Source: Porogramme epimiltina (taxonomy: Eukaryota; Basidiomycota; Agaricomycetes; Polyporales; Polyporaceae). From it: a DNA stretch of 64,000 nt. The stretch spans positions 1 through 64,000 of the forward strand of contig FTLJ01000560.1 of NCBI GenBank assembly GCA_900155495.1, written 5' to 3'. The notes beneath the pieces are model-generated. The model had not been told where the DNA came from. It was given only the letters and a program-made list of their open reading frames with translations, and searched no databases. The position numbers and the translations under genes are program-made. Below are positions 11,077-24,728 of this stretch, one piece after another (position 1 is the first letter of the stretch; every line of letters starts with the position of its first letter).

Positions 11077-11585
11077 GATGTCTTGCCCGCTTTTGTGTCC
11101 TTTACCTTGTTGTCGATGGGCCCTTGAGGGATTGCCTGTGCGCCAGGATGCTGACCAAACAGGGCAATACACCGATCGAACGAATAGCGCTCGTCAAACA
11201 CACGTAAACAATGTGAAGGTCACGCGCTTCTGGCACCATTTTCTTAGGCGCTGGTGTTGTCCCCATGTAGACACAAGTGCATGCGATTATACGCTGTGTT
11301 CAGCATTTTTGGTAATAGGAGGAGGCAGACGGATATGTGCTAGGCACCGGATGTGCGAGCACCCAAAGCTTGATTCCAATGAACGAGGGGAAGCGAGAGT
11401 TGCGTACAGGGTATCGTGTAGGTTGCGATCTAAGGCCCGCATACAGACTCGTCATATTCAGCATAGCAAACATCGACAACAAGGTAATACAAATCCGCGA
11501 GTAGTGTACGGTCATAGATATGTGCTGGGTGTGAGAAAGCAAGGTATACGGAAAGCGATTAGCACACGACCACGACACGAGCAGT
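11077..11585. other. Intergenic: RPS24 promoter and RasGEF 3' flank
   Basis: About 0.5 kb. A TATA-like or poly-pyrimidine element cannot be assigned with confidence and no gene is seen. Confidence 0.5.
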
Positions 11586-14500
11586 TCAGTTCCACGAGAA
11601 GTTGAGGAGCTTCCGGAAGATCGCAGCGTCCTTATGATTTGGATCTCGAGAGGGCACGCGCGGTGCCACTCGGACATTGTCGTCATAGTCGAGATCCGGG
11701 AGCGCAATACGAGTTCGTTGCATCTGCAACGGATGTGTTAACGATGTCGCGCCGAGAATTAAACATGGCTTAAAATTTACCTCGTAGTCCATAAGGACAT
11801 CCTCTTGTTGAACCAGGAACAGCTCGCGGATCTTCTGGCGGTCGGGGAACCGGTCGTACTCGGCGCTTTCACGACATCCCCTCTGGCACTGGACGATTGT
11901 GTCGATGAAACGTGCCATCATGTTGAACTTGGCCCAATGGATCCTGGCGGGGTCGTCGTCGTGGTAGTCGGGGTTGCCTTCGTGGGCACGGATAAGGTCA
12001 GAAAGGTGAATTTCCCTGAAACATGAGTTAGCACTAATACGAAGAAGACTAACGACAAAGAGAAGCTTACAATGCGGGTATACAGGCGCCTTTGGTATTC
12101 CTCAAAGCCATTCGGTACTTCTGGTGGGAGCGCACGGACTGGAGAAGCTGGTCCCACTGCTGGAAGTTCTTCCAGTGCTCGCTCGACTTCGCGCGCAGGA
12201 GCTCCAGCGACTCGTCTCCCTCGAACGTCGCGCTGTTAATACCGGCAATGATGGCGCGGAGACCCGAGTAGTTATGCAGGTTTCTCAGCCGGTTCGCGAC
12301 GTCGATGAACTTCTCGATCTGTCGAGCGCGCGCCTTCGGCTTATCGTGACAGAGGATCAGTGACACGACCCTTCAATGAACTGTCAGCCTGCGGTATATT
12401 GCACATTCAGGGAAGACGCACCATTCTCCGAAATGGTTCGAAATGAGATTGTAGACAGTGATCGGATCGGACTCCGTGTCCTTCTTGCCCTGCACTAGAA
12501 CATGCTGGAGCCAATGACGAGGCTAATGAACAGTTTACGTCAGGGGCCATCACCAAATTGCCCATATATTCAGACAGCGTACCTCAATGCGCAAGAAGAA
12601 CTGGCACTGTATTCGAGTCATCTCCTGGGCAATGTCGGCAGGATCACAGAGATGAAGCGAATGGCTGGCGTTCTGAAGGGTACGAAGGATGGCCTTGGTC
12701 GAGAGGTGCATGGAACTTGAGTATGCTTCGTGCATGGAACCACCTGGCTGTTGAGGGACGGCAATAAGGGCCTTGGCGGACAGGGGAAGACTCGCTTTGC
12801 GCTCGCGAGTGAAGCCGGATTGTGAAGTTGACGCGTTTGTAGATACGTTGTCTGTGGGAATGGGAGAAGGACTGGCGGAGCGGTGAGAGGCGGAGTGGTC
12901 CAAGTGGAAGGAGTGTTCCTCGTCTGAGATGCTGGACGTGTCGGAGCTCTCGTCTTCGACTTTGAGAGCCCACGACGCGTCCTTGTCCTTCACACTGGAG
13001 ACCATCTCAAGGAAAGGAAGGAATTCGGCGCCATAATGAAGTAAGTAGGTCTTGTTAAGGATCGACTTGATAAGGGCGCCCAAAGCGCTGGATGCGCCGG
13101 TAACGGCGAAATCGGTAGGATAAAGGCTGATCCAATGGTCCAGCAGTTGACAAATCCTGAATAATGTTGTGAGCTAGGGACACACAAGCTACAAAACCTC
13201 CAAAGCTCACCTCATTTGCGCATAGCATGCAAACATCGGATCGCCAGCTGGCTGGTCGAGCGCGCGCATCCGTTTCTGCATAGCAAGCAGAACGGTCCGC
13301 GGGCTCGCGAAGCGGCGGTAAGTCAAGAGGAAATGTGATATGAAAACGGGGTCTGAAACAAGGAGTTAGTGCGAAGCGAACGGTCGGGAAGACACGTCAT
13401 ACCATCGTCGCAAACGGCCATGAACAGGAGTTTGTTCAGTAGATCGTCTAGGCTCATCCATGGGGGCGCACGGCTAGAGTACGGTTGAGGCGAGGGATCA
13501 AAAGATTGAAGGACAAAACTCACGATTCCTTCATTGAAGTGTCCCTGACACCCTCTGATGTTGAGACATCGGTTGTGCTGGACGGACCTTCAAGACCGGG
13601 GACAGGCGGCGGAGCGTGAAGGGAGGTGTGGCTGCCGTTCCGGGCGCCGTTGAAGACGGCGTGACCCTCGCGCTCTTCGCGCTTCGACTTCTCGTGCTCG
13701 GAAAGAAGGTCGCTAGTTGATCGCGCACGTGTTGGAGACGCCGGCGTGGGCGGCGAGCCGGGCGCTGCGCCCGATACAGGTAAATGATACCCACGCGTAG
13801 CTTGCGAAGTCGACTGGGACGGTGTGTGATTCGAGGGGCGGCCGGTCGGTGAAGGCTGCTGGGACGCGTGCACCGAAGAAGCAGCCGTCGGCGTTGCGGA
13901 CGACGCCCGTGAGATGTCCCACGGGGGCGGCGAACTCGACATCAGCAGCGCGGGCGAAGCCGGGTTCCGATGCCAGTCGCCCCCATACTCTGTAAGCAGG
14001 GGATTAGTGAGCTACGAGACGATACGGAGCGCGGTGCGAGGGGCGAGAGGGGCATACCCTGCTGACGAGCGATGGCCTTGAACACCCATTGGAACGCTTT
14101 GCGAATCCGCTCCTTGCCCAGTTCCGTGGCCGTCGATACCTCGATAAGCCCGACGTCATACTGGGCAAGCATCGCGATAGCGTCTTGCGGTTGGACATAC
14201 AGGTCCACTTCAGTCTTGAGTTCAGACTTGCAAGAGAGCACAATGCATGGCGCATGGAAGTCTCCAAACGCGCCTGCAACAGAGTGTTATCGGCCTGAAC
14301 AACAGAGCAATTGGTGGAAATGGACGCACGCAGGAGCTCCTCGACGTGCTGCAGAGAATTTACCTCAGTTACATCGTAGCAGATGATAATACCGTTCCAT
14401 GTGTCTGTTGCATCTTCCCAGATCCCGCGGGCAAGATTGAAGGTCGACACATCGGCCTCGAGCACGCGAAGTCCACTATCGACTCCACCCTGTCCCGCAG

Positions 14501-15601
14501 GGATCAAACCTCTCCTGGCGGTATCTACGCTACGTCAGGGAGTGGCCATGAAAACGAAAATCGACGCTACTCACAAGTGAACAAGCCATTGCCACCATTG
14601 ATGTCCACCTTGATCTCCTCAGGCTTTCCCAACCCGTACTGCTTTAGACCCTTGTGAATGACAGAAGACTTTCCGCATCCGTGGGGGCCGACAACGAGGA
14701 GCGTGATGTCGTGCACAGAACGCGTCTAGTATCGTCAGTGAGATATGTTGAAGATAAAAAAAGGTTTGTGCCTCGGGCAGCAGCGATCGAGATAGATCCT
14801 CACCTCGATGGACTGCGTATGGACGGGCACGAGAGTCTTCTGCTTCGAAGCCCTCAAGCTGAGACTACTACTCCGAGAGGGCGATGGGGGAGCCCCTGCC
14901 CTGCCGATATGCATGGCTGGCACCGATCCCTTGGCCTGAAGACGCGACGGCATAGGAAGCTCCCCGGGGCGCACCGACGTGCGCGGAGCCTGCTTGCCTT
15001 TACGCATCCTCCTAGCAAATTCGTCTGAACGCTCCAAGTCGGACTCGTCGAGGTCGCGGTCGTCCGTGGTGGTGCTGACACTTGTGCCGCGACTACGCGA
15101 GGAGGGAGGAAAGGCGGCCATTGAGCGTTTGTCGCGGTCGGCCCAGGGCGACCGAAAAGTGCTTGCGGGGGATTCGGACTGGTGGGAGGGAGGAGCCGGA
15201 AAGCGGTCGACATCGGCCTGGGAAGAGCGGTATTCGGCGGAAAGGGGACTGGGGGGTTTCTGCCTTGAGGCAGCCATGGATGACGGCTTGTAGTTTACGA
15301 AGGAGTCGACGGATATGGACTTCCTCAAAGCGGTGGGGGTAGACATCGTGGGCACGCCTAGAGGATATATGTAGACCGGGGAAGCAGGCCCGTCTGGGCT
15401 GGGGTGATCCGGGGAAAGGGAGGTGTGCGCGGTCAAGAAGGTATCCTGGGAGGCATACGGGGAACCAGAAGAAGGACGAGAGGACGGGGAACTTGGTCTG
15501 CGAGGCGAGGTTGAGTCAAAGAGATTGGACGTGTCGGGCATCTGAATGGGCGGAAGGGAAGGGATTTTGGGAAGGTCGAGAGGGGGTGCCTTGGGAGTCA
15601 T
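11586..15601 (-). CDS. RasGEF protein with N-terminal Ras-like P-loop domain
   Basis: A large multi-exon gene of roughly 1,100 aa. Exon 1 (15601-14804) encodes a Ser/Pro-rich disordered region starting MTPKAPPLDLPKIPSLPP. Exon 2 (from 14725) opens a Ras-like domain: TLLVVGPHGCGKSSVIHKG is a P-loop, WNGIIICYDVTEVNSLQHV is the strand before G4, but G4 is LSCKSEL and G5 is EVSTATE instead of NKxD and SAK. A second disordered linker follows, then RasGEF-N (SLDDLLNKLLFMAVCDD, DPVFISHFLLTYRRF) and a catalytic RasGEF domain at ~11600-12560 (EKFIDVANRLRNLHNYSG, LRAIIAGINSATF, EIHLSDLIRAHEGNPDY). It should activate a Ras or Bud-type GTPase at membranes. The exact splice between P-loop exon and next exon (~14520-14570) is ambiguous. 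The start at 15601 is the first Met before a conserved-looking N-terminus; the frame stays open further upstream through GC-rich promoter DNA. Confidence 0.85.
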
Positions 15602-16304
15602 GATGAGGCGAAGGTGGCGGGGCGCATGGGGTGTCTCGAGAGGGGCGGCGGGCGCGAGCAGAGGCTCTCGAGGGGAGCGAGGAAGGAGAGGATAGCTCGA
15701 GTCGCCGCGAGACTGTCGCCAGTTGCAACCAGCGCTGAGCCAAGCTGAGCCCGACGACGTCTCGGTCCACCGCCCGCGCCCGTCCCCCGGCTTCCCTCGG
15801 CGACTATCATGTGACGTGCCCTTGTTTTCTTGTCCTTTCCCATCTCTTGTCTGCGATTCCGCGACAACACTCGCCCCTGCCCGCAACGGCATACGCGCCC
15901 CGGCCTCCCGCACGCTGCCCAACGCCCCGCACAACCTGCGCGCCGCGCCCGACGTTCTCCCGCCCCGCTCGCTCTCCAACTCGGCCGACGCCACGACGGC
16001 GATCACCCGCGTGGATCCCCCCGCTTGTGCGCTACTCGTCCCCGAAAGACGCGATCCTCGCAGCGTCCGCAGCCCGCGCAGAACGGACCGTCTCATCAAA
16101 GGGCGTGCACGCACACGAATGAGCCATTCCGTCCCGGGATCCCCAGTAGTGTCCTTTGCACATGCATGGAAGACACATGTTGCCGGCGAGGCCCAAAGCC
16201 TGGCTTTGGCCACCCGCAACGTGCCCAGCAGCCCCAGTCCATATATCCCGCCGTGCGCCCCTCTAGAGGCTGCTACACCTCTGCCGTAGTCACCTAGTTC
16301 CTCT
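15602..16304. promoter_or_regulatory. Divergent promoter region of RasGEF and four-TM genes
   Basis: 0.7 kb between two divergent starts. Frames here are open by composition only. No gene is recognised. Confidence 0.45.
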
Positions 16305-17009
16305 ATGCCCCCAAAGCCCGACATGCACCTGCGAACACGCCGGCCTGCAGTCCGGGCGGACTACCACCCGTTCCTTTTCACCCTCATGACCCTCACCGCC
16401 GCGGCGGAGCTAGGCCTGACCGCGTTCCTCATCAGCGCGGGAAACGAGGCGCGGAGCTGGACCAGTACAAACTACCACTCCTTGTCCGTCTCCCACCATT
16501 CCGAGTGTCGGATGTGTCTGACGGACTGCTATTTGCATCAATCCAGGCTGATCCTGCTGTGCTTTTCGGCGGCATGGACCCTGCTGTTTTCGACAGCATA
16601 CGTCCTTTGGGTCGTTGATGGCGCCGTGCACCTGCTTGCGCAAGTGGCAAGCTCCGTCGCATGGCTCCTGTTGACCGCCGTGTTATGGGTACGGGTTCTT
16701 GTTCTAGATGAACCGAGACCATGCTTACCCGCTCAATAGGGCGTGGGCGCGGGGCTTATGCACAACGCCCGAACAGGGGGGAATTGCGCGGGACGCCCGC
16801 CCATCTCGCGGTGAGTCCTCTTTTCGGCACTTGTGTCCTTCACAGACTGAGCCGGTCCTCCCAGCAGCTGTCGCCAGACCCTCACAGTGGAGGCGCTGGG
16901 CTGGACTGAATTCAGCCTCTGTTGTGTGACACTCGGAGCAACCCTGTTGTGGATGCGTACTGGCCTAGGTAAACGAAGGTCTGTCAGGGACTCACGGACG
17001 TTCGTGTAG
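16305..17009 (+). CDS. Four-transmembrane MARVEL-like membrane protein
   Basis: Four exons (16305-16483, 16547-16688, 16740-16810, 16868-17009) encode 177 aa. Four hydrophobic helices are visible: FLFTLMTLTAAAELGLTAFL, LILLCFSAAWTLLFSTAYVL, AVHLLAQVASSVAWLLLTAV and the segment ending FSLCCVTLGATLLWMRT. After TM3 comes GVGAGLMHNARTGGNCAG, then ISRCRQTLTVEALGWTEF, a pattern shared by many small basidiomycete membrane proteins with MARVEL-like topology. Without the three introns the second half is lost. The last exon could instead end at a further splice site (gtaaac near 16971). The function is unknown, and membrane organisation is only a guess. Confidence 0.8.
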
Positions 17010-17656
17010 CTGTCGCACTTGGGCGTCAGGACGGTGACATTTGGACTTACGTTGATGGACTTCGACTGCCTATTCTATTCCCCGAGTGCCGATGTATATA
17101 CTAGCCAGAAGACTGCCGGACCGGTCGTATTGAATAAATGTCATGCTCTGCCACCGCACTCCGGTAGAGGCCCCAACGAGCCCCAAGTCGGCAAGAGAAG
17201 GCCAAGGAACACATTTCAACGCATCTGAAATCCCTGTACAGATTATTATCACATGATTCGTATGACGCATGGGGGCACAGATTTACCTGCCAACCAATGC
17301 TGCCGGTTGCCCGACTGTGAGCGATGAATGTGGGCAGAGAAAAGAAAGCCTGACAATCTGAGTCCCCTGCTCATAGTCCTCCGCCCGATCGCGGCAACTG
17401 CCAGATCGGGGAGCTTATCTGATAAGATGACTGCGCCCCTGGCCCTCCCGACGGCCCGCCCCGCTTTCCTTACGCTCTCAGTTTAGAACCCTCTGACTTG
17501 CCTCCGCGACACCCGACTCGGTTTCCTCTCCACCAGCAGCCCGAGAGTGTCCAAAGTGGGTGACATCTGTGAGTTTCTCTTCTTTAGCTCAGAAACCCTC
17601 GCTCATGGCCCTACAGTAGACGTCGCCTGAGTTCGACCTTAGGACCTGTACCTGCA
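17010..17656. other. Intergenic: promoter of the MFS gene
   Basis: About 0.65 kb with no supported gene. A pyrimidine-rich stretch precedes the ATG at 17657. Confidence 0.5.
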
Positions 17657-20043
17657 ATGTCCTCCTCACACGACGATTCTCCGCATGCATCCCTACGGCG
17701 GTCCTACCACGACGCAGATGCATCCAACTACGTTTCTGGGGATGACATGAGTGACGGAGATGAAGAAGTGGTTCTTCTAAACGAGGGACAAGCCGAGCCT
17801 ACACCCTCACGAGCACACTTCATCCGTGCCCTGGCGCTGCTCTGTGCATGCTCCCTGAGCATAGGGAGCCATTAGTACGTGACTATATCATACCATTTTA
17901 CTCTATCTCATTCTGTCAAAGTGCAACGTACATCCTGGGACCCCTGAAGTCACGCCTTGCGCGCGAAATGGGCACCAACAATACTGAGTTCTCGCTTCTC
18001 ATCTCGGCCTCCTCTCTCAACAGTACGTGGACCCCTCTGGTGGGCGGTTTCTTGGCCAGCAGGCTTGGGACAACATACACAAGTATCCTTGCCACTGGCG
18101 TCATCTTCCTCGGTACGTCGCCTTGCACGCAGTTTCTGTCCCAGGACAATTCATGACTTGTCGTCAGGCCAAGCCTGTCTCCTCATCGGGAACCTGTCCG
18201 ACAGTGTCAGAATCATGGCACTCGGAATGTTCATCTTCGGACTCGGTGTCAGCCCTTTAGCCGTGGTCCAAGAATCTATCATCGTCCGGTTCTTCAAGTC
18301 GCACGGCCTTGGCGTATCACTCGCTTTCGGTCTGGTTGCCGGCAAGGGAGCCTCGTTCATCTCTGCTCTCACATCCTATCCCCTCTCTCAGCGCTTTGGA
18401 CCTCACGCCCCGTTCTACGCCTCCGCGGTTCTGACGGGGTTCTCATTCGCCATCAACCTGGTCTACCTCTCCGCCTCCAAGTGGCTGATTCGCGAGTCCG
18501 GCACTGAGCTAGAGGCCTCCGAAATTAACGCCGTGGCTCGAGCACGAGCAGCCTCTACCTCGGGGATCTCTTCCGAAGCTGAAGCTCTGAAGGAGGTCGC
18601 GAAGAAGCGGATGGTCTACCTTCGAGATATCACCAAATTGGGCGACGTGTTCTGGGCGTGAGCGCACAACCCTTTTCCTGCACACGACAGACGTATTGAC
18701 TTATAGTAACCAGGTACATCGGCTTGAACGTTCTTTGCGGCGCGATATGGGCTCCTTTCACTCACCTTGCTGCGTATGTACACTCTATCTTTCTTCGTTG
18801 TGTCTCAGTAGAACTAAGTCCCTCCTAGAAACATTTTCCAACGTCGTTTTGATCTCACTGAGGCCGATGCTAGCTTGAAAGGGTCGTATATCTTCGCAGG
18901 CAGTGTTTTCTTGTACCCTGTGGTACGCCTAAATTTTCCTCTTCCAAGACGAGGATCATTAATAAGAGGTATACTCCATAGACCGGGTTCATCGTCGATG
19001 CTGTCAAGAAGCGGAACTTCGTGATAAAGCTGCTTATGTTGTCAGGGTTCCTGACATCGGCTTGCTACCTCTGGCTTGCAGCACCGGTGTCTTTGACGAA
19101 GACTCCCATTCCTGCCATCGTCTCCTTCGCCCTTGGACATGGATTCGCGCCTCGTATGTCTTATCAGCATCTCGTTCCACAATTTTCATCTACTCACGCA
19201 TGCCATCTGTCAGTGTTGCTAGTTGTAATCGTTCCTAGAATCGTCCCCTTGAAGTACGTGTCCACCACGCTGGGCGCACATAAGGCAGTAAGTCTAGTGG
19301 TTCTCTATATTAGACCATTTCTCATGCCACGATACCAGCTCGAGCAGACGGGATCGACCATGTTCCAAACGCTTGCCGGATTAGTATTAGATGTTAAATC
19401 GGGCAAGCATGAGAAGCTCGCCCCAGGCCAAGGCGATCCCAGAGACGTGCAGTATCTCCTCAACGCTTTCGTCGCCTTGAACATTCTACAAGTCCTCGCG
19501 ATTGCGGGCCTCGCCCACCTTGACCGCAAACAGAAGGCGGAGGCCTCGCGCCGCATGAGCGCGCTTCTCCCACAAACAGTCGACGACAGCTCTGACGACG
19601 AGGACGCAGCGGGTGCGAAGGGCGCAGCAGCGACCGCTGACGACGCCTGGGTCGCAGAAGCCGACGACCAGGAGCATCAAGCTGCTGGTGCCAGCAGCAC
19701 AGAGCGGAGGGGGAGCAGGCTTAGTGGGCACCGCACCCACCCGTCGTCATCTTCGACACGTGAACAGAGCATTCCGCTGCTCGGAAGTGGCTCGCGCTAC
19801 TCCACTGTCCGGAGCAGTCGGTATCTCGTTGACTCCGTAGTCCCTGACTCGGGAGATGAGCCGGTGGGGCGGGCCAAGGTCCTCCGGACGAAGGGCGAGG
19901 TCCGGCGTGGCGAAGCATTCGCTGTGCTTTCGGGACTCCTCATTGCATCTGCGTGGGTCTTGTTCATGGGCACCGCGTGGCTGCGACTCCGGTCGAAGTC
20001 GGAGAGAGGTGGAGGGGGTACTAACTCGACTGCGTTGCTATAA
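17657..20043 (+). CDS. MFS transporter, MFSD1-like
   Basis: A major facilitator superfamily carrier of about 600 aa in eight or more exons. A hydrophilic N-terminus with an acidic patch (SGDDMSDGDEEVVLLNEGQ) precedes the first helix ALALLCACSLSIGSHY. Further segments include YILGPLKSRLAREMGTNN, LNSTWTPLVGGFLASRLG, LAFGLVAGKGASFISALTSY, GLNVLCGAIWAPFTHLA, FLTSACYLWLAA and LSGLLIASAWVLFMGTAW. The layout of YILGPLKSRL after TM1 and TGFIVDAVKKR after TM7 resembles the MFSD1 group, which in animals is lysosomal. A long Ser/Asp-rich cytosolic loop lies before the last helix. The substrate cannot be read from the sequence. Exons are joined at gt/ag sites at about 17877-17921, 18112-18169 and 18659-18714, plus later ones. 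Confidence 0.82.
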
Positions 20044-20507
20044 CTTATTAGATGTGTTGTAGACTGCTTTGATACTGCTTTGTATGTTATATTTTACGAT
20101 GATACGATCTCCGGACGACCTAGTATATAGTGTGACGGAATATACCGGCAATGGAATTAGAGCTCACTTCTATGAAATAATCTTCCTCCAGTTAACACTG
20201 AGATACTCACCTTGGTGAGGCTGGCTGAACTTGCTAGGACTAGCAACCATGTTCGACGCAACGATACGATATATATGCACTGCGTACTAACAAGGTATAA
20301 TAATAGTGACTTTTGGGCGAAGCCAATGTCCTTCAACCACCCCCACGTCTTCTATAACTGTCTTCAAAAACAATGCTTAGGAAAGCTACTACCCAGTCCC
20401 GTGGTTATCCTATTCCCATTTAACCGGCAGCGCAGTTTGGGCTATTTAAGAGGGGGGACTGGTTCATGGTGTTAGGCGACTGTAGTGCAGAATAGGATAC
20501 GGAGTGC
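20044..20507. other. Convergent 3' region of MFS and peroxidase genes
   Basis: A relatively AT-rich 0.46 kb, with no gene. Confidence 0.5.
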
Positions 20508-22222
<1,715 letters not shown>

Positions 22223-22352
22223 ATTTATGGGTGAGGATAGAGAGAGCGAGAGTGCTGAAGGGGGTGAAGGTCGATGAGTGAGAATTCGCTGTGATGCGAC
22301 TGCAGGAGACTCTGGAGATGAGTGCTGAAGATTGGACGGCCTCTTTGAGCAG

Positions 22353-22360
22353 CCTTTATA
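22353..22360 (-). promoter_or_regulatory. TATA box of the peroxidase gene
   Basis: The minus strand reads actataaaggctg about 135 bases upstream of the start codon, which fits a TATA element of an inducible secreted-enzyme gene. Confidence 0.6.
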
Positions 22361-23002
22361 GTCCGTCCATGATGTGTTATTTTAAACGAGAATGAGTGCC
22401 TCTATCCAGGACCTCTTCCATGATCTCAGAGCTGTGAACTGGATTGGACAGTCTGTCCCGCACGAAAGCATCGGGAATACTAGAGACCGCGTTCCGGGCG
22501 GGGCAAGTGAATACCTGGCAGGAACATTTTGCGGTCAAGATCAGGGACAACGGGACAGGACGTGCGCAATATGCACCCACCATCACCGGCACTGCGTAGG
22601 ACACCCATGGACACGGGGACCGACCTCAGCGAGTGGTTTCGAAAAGCTGGCTGTCCGGGACGGGCCATGGGTTCGTGGGACAGCGAAGAGGAGAAACCTC
22701 TCGCACGATGCGCACTTTGCTCCGTGATCACCGCTTGGCGACTGCTTGTGAGCTGCGCAGACGCTTTGTATTACCTGGCCAGACGGCGAACTGGGCGTGG
22801 TGGACGTTGCCCACAGAATGCATCGGTCGAGGTTGGCAGACTCTCGGCGGCTCCGGCCCATAGCAGCCGTGTCGGCGAGCCGATAGGCCGGTACCACGTG
22901 ACTCCATATCGGCAAACGCCGGCGACAGAGGCGGATCGGATACTCGCTCGGTAGACAGCACAACAAGCTCGACCCCCCCAGCCCGACCTCAAGACTCAAG
23001 AG
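22361..23002. other. Divergent upstream region of peroxidase and RPL15
   Basis: No supported gene. It contains two matches to the proposed metal-response core TGCRCNC (22572-22578 and 22709-22715, plus strand), but this short motif is expected by chance about once in such a length. Confidence 0.4.
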
Positions 23003-23164
23003 GTGAGTACCAAAATTCATGCCAGATCGCTCATACGATGCCATATGTCCCGTCGTCCAACGGCGAGAGCGAAAGAATGGCGGGAAGAGGGTGGATGGGC
23101 TACTTCCCGTTCGGATGACCCCAGGCTAGGCAGAAATACTGACTTCGCACCTTTCCCCCCTCAG
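23003..23164 (+). other. Probable 5' UTR intron of RPL15
   Basis: The sequence caagag|gtgagtacc at 23003 and the pyrimidine tract cctttcccccctcag ending at 23164, eight bases before the ATG, form a strong intron pair. Leader introns are common in ribosomal protein genes. No clear snoRNA boxes are seen. Confidence 0.65.
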
Positions 23165-23172
23165 CCCGCAAC

Positions 23173-23640
23173 ATGGGTGCCTACAAGTATCTCGGAGAGT
23201 TGTACAAAAAGAAGCAGTCGGATGTCCTCCGCTTCCTTCTGCGCGTGAGGTGCGTAAAGATTGTTTCGTGCTTCATCTTTCGTGGTCCTCATCGAGAGGC
23301 AGGTGCTGGGAGTACCGCCAGCTGAACGTCATCCACCGCGCATCCCGCCCCTCCCGCCCCGACAAGGCTCGCCGTCTTGGCTACAAGGCCAAGCAGGGCT
23401 ACGTTATCTACCGTGTCCGTGTCCGCCGCGGTAACCGCAAGAAGCACGTCCCCAAGGGTATGTGCATTTTTATTGAGTTGATGAGAATTGAACACGAACA
23501 TCTGCATAGGTGCTACCTACGGCAAGCCCGTTCGTCAGGGTGTCACCCAGCTCAAGCCCCAGCGTGGTTTGAGGAGCGTTGCGGAGGAGCGTGTTGGCAG
23601 GCGTTGCGGTAACCTGCGGGTGCTCAACTCGTACTGGGTT

Positions 23641-23676
<36 letters not shown>

Positions 23677-23998
23677 TGCGTTGACCCCAGCCACAAGGCT
23701 GTGAGTACCCTTTCAAGCCCTTTTAAAGCCTCTTTCATTCCTCATCGCTATGCAGATCCGCCGCGACGCCAGGATCAACTGGATCACCAAGCCCGTCCAC
23801 AAGCGTCGCGAGGCTCGTGGTCTCACCTCTATTGGCAAGCAGGTCAGTTCTACAGTTTTTTTTTCATGTGCCGGCCGTTTATTAACCTGCCACATTCTAT
23901 AGAACCGTGGTCTTGGCAAGGGTCACCGCTACAACCACACTCCGGGCTGGTCGACCTGGAAGAAGCACAACACCCTCAGCCTCCGCCGCTACCGGTGA
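23173..23998 (+). CDS. RPL15: 60S ribosomal protein L15 (eL15)
   Basis: Five exons (23173-23249, 23303-23457, 23510-23700, 23756-23842, 23903-23998) encode 201 aa, near the usual 204. The start [20 protein letters not shown] and the segments [68 protein letters not shown] and [19 protein letters not shown] are diagnostic. All junctions are GT-AG and the frame closes at TGA. Codon use is strongly biased to C-ending codons, as expected of a highly expressed gene. Confidence 0.96.
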
Positions 23999-24653
23999 TC
24001 TGTTGTACTTGTTTTGTCATGCACTATATCGTCCCTACCGTCGTCATATCACATTGCGCACTCATGTCCTCTCATGCTTGTTATGGATGTATGCCTCCGA
24101 GCAGCTCACCCAAAAGAGGTTGTTTGCCTCCTGTATCGTGTCTGTCTGATCGAGCAACGACGCTCCATGTAGCATGGCCCGTCTGACTGCTATGCGCCAA
24201 CGTGCCAGGCATCGTGTTCCGTTTTTGTTTCGGGGGGATGCCCAGCGCCCTCAACGGGCTGATCGGCCTGTGCCTCGTGCCAGGGAAAATTCGAGTGGCA
24301 TGAGGCGAACACGTTCTGGCGATTGGTTGGAGCAACGGAACATGTGCAGGCCGAGCTTCTGTGGGAGGGCCTCCGAGTGATCTCGCACCACGATCTCCGA
24401 GCTGAGAACTGCGCTGACCCCGTTCACGATGTCCGCCGGCGACGTTTGCCCTGGTTGTCCCGGCGCTGATGCACTCTTCCCTCGTTGACCTCGACGTCGG
24501 GCCACCACACGGACTCCTCCTTGTCGTCCTCAAGACCGTCGGCAACGAGCTGTCTCGGATGCCTGAATTCTCCACAGAACGCCCCACACCTGATACCCTT
24601 GTCCGCTCGTATTAACTGCTTTCCGAGTCCACGAGCTTTTCGGGGCCCTCGGC
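23999..24653. other. Intergenic: RPL15 3' flank and GH16 promoter
   Basis: Minus-strand open frames here lack motifs and run into the GH16 promoter. No gene is recognised. Confidence 0.5.
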
Positions 24654-24662
24654 TATTTAAAG
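24654..24662 (+). promoter_or_regulatory. TATA-like box of the GH16 gene
   Basis: tatttaaag lies 67-75 bases upstream of the ATG at 24729, followed by a pyrimidine-rich leader. Confidence 0.5.
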
Positions 24663-24728
24663 CAGACGACCGTCTCCCTCCTCGGTGTCTCTCTGGCCCC
24701 CCGTACCCCCTGCTTTTTTCACGCTCTA

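Noticed and set aside
15602..16324. Extension of the RasGEF first exon to about 16324
   Set aside because: The added residues are low-complexity and not conserved-looking; the interval is needed as a divergent promoter.
22572..22715. Two TGCRCNC metal-response-like motifs upstream of the peroxidase
   Set aside because: The motif is short enough to appear by chance and they are 350-490 bases from the start codon; kept only as a note.
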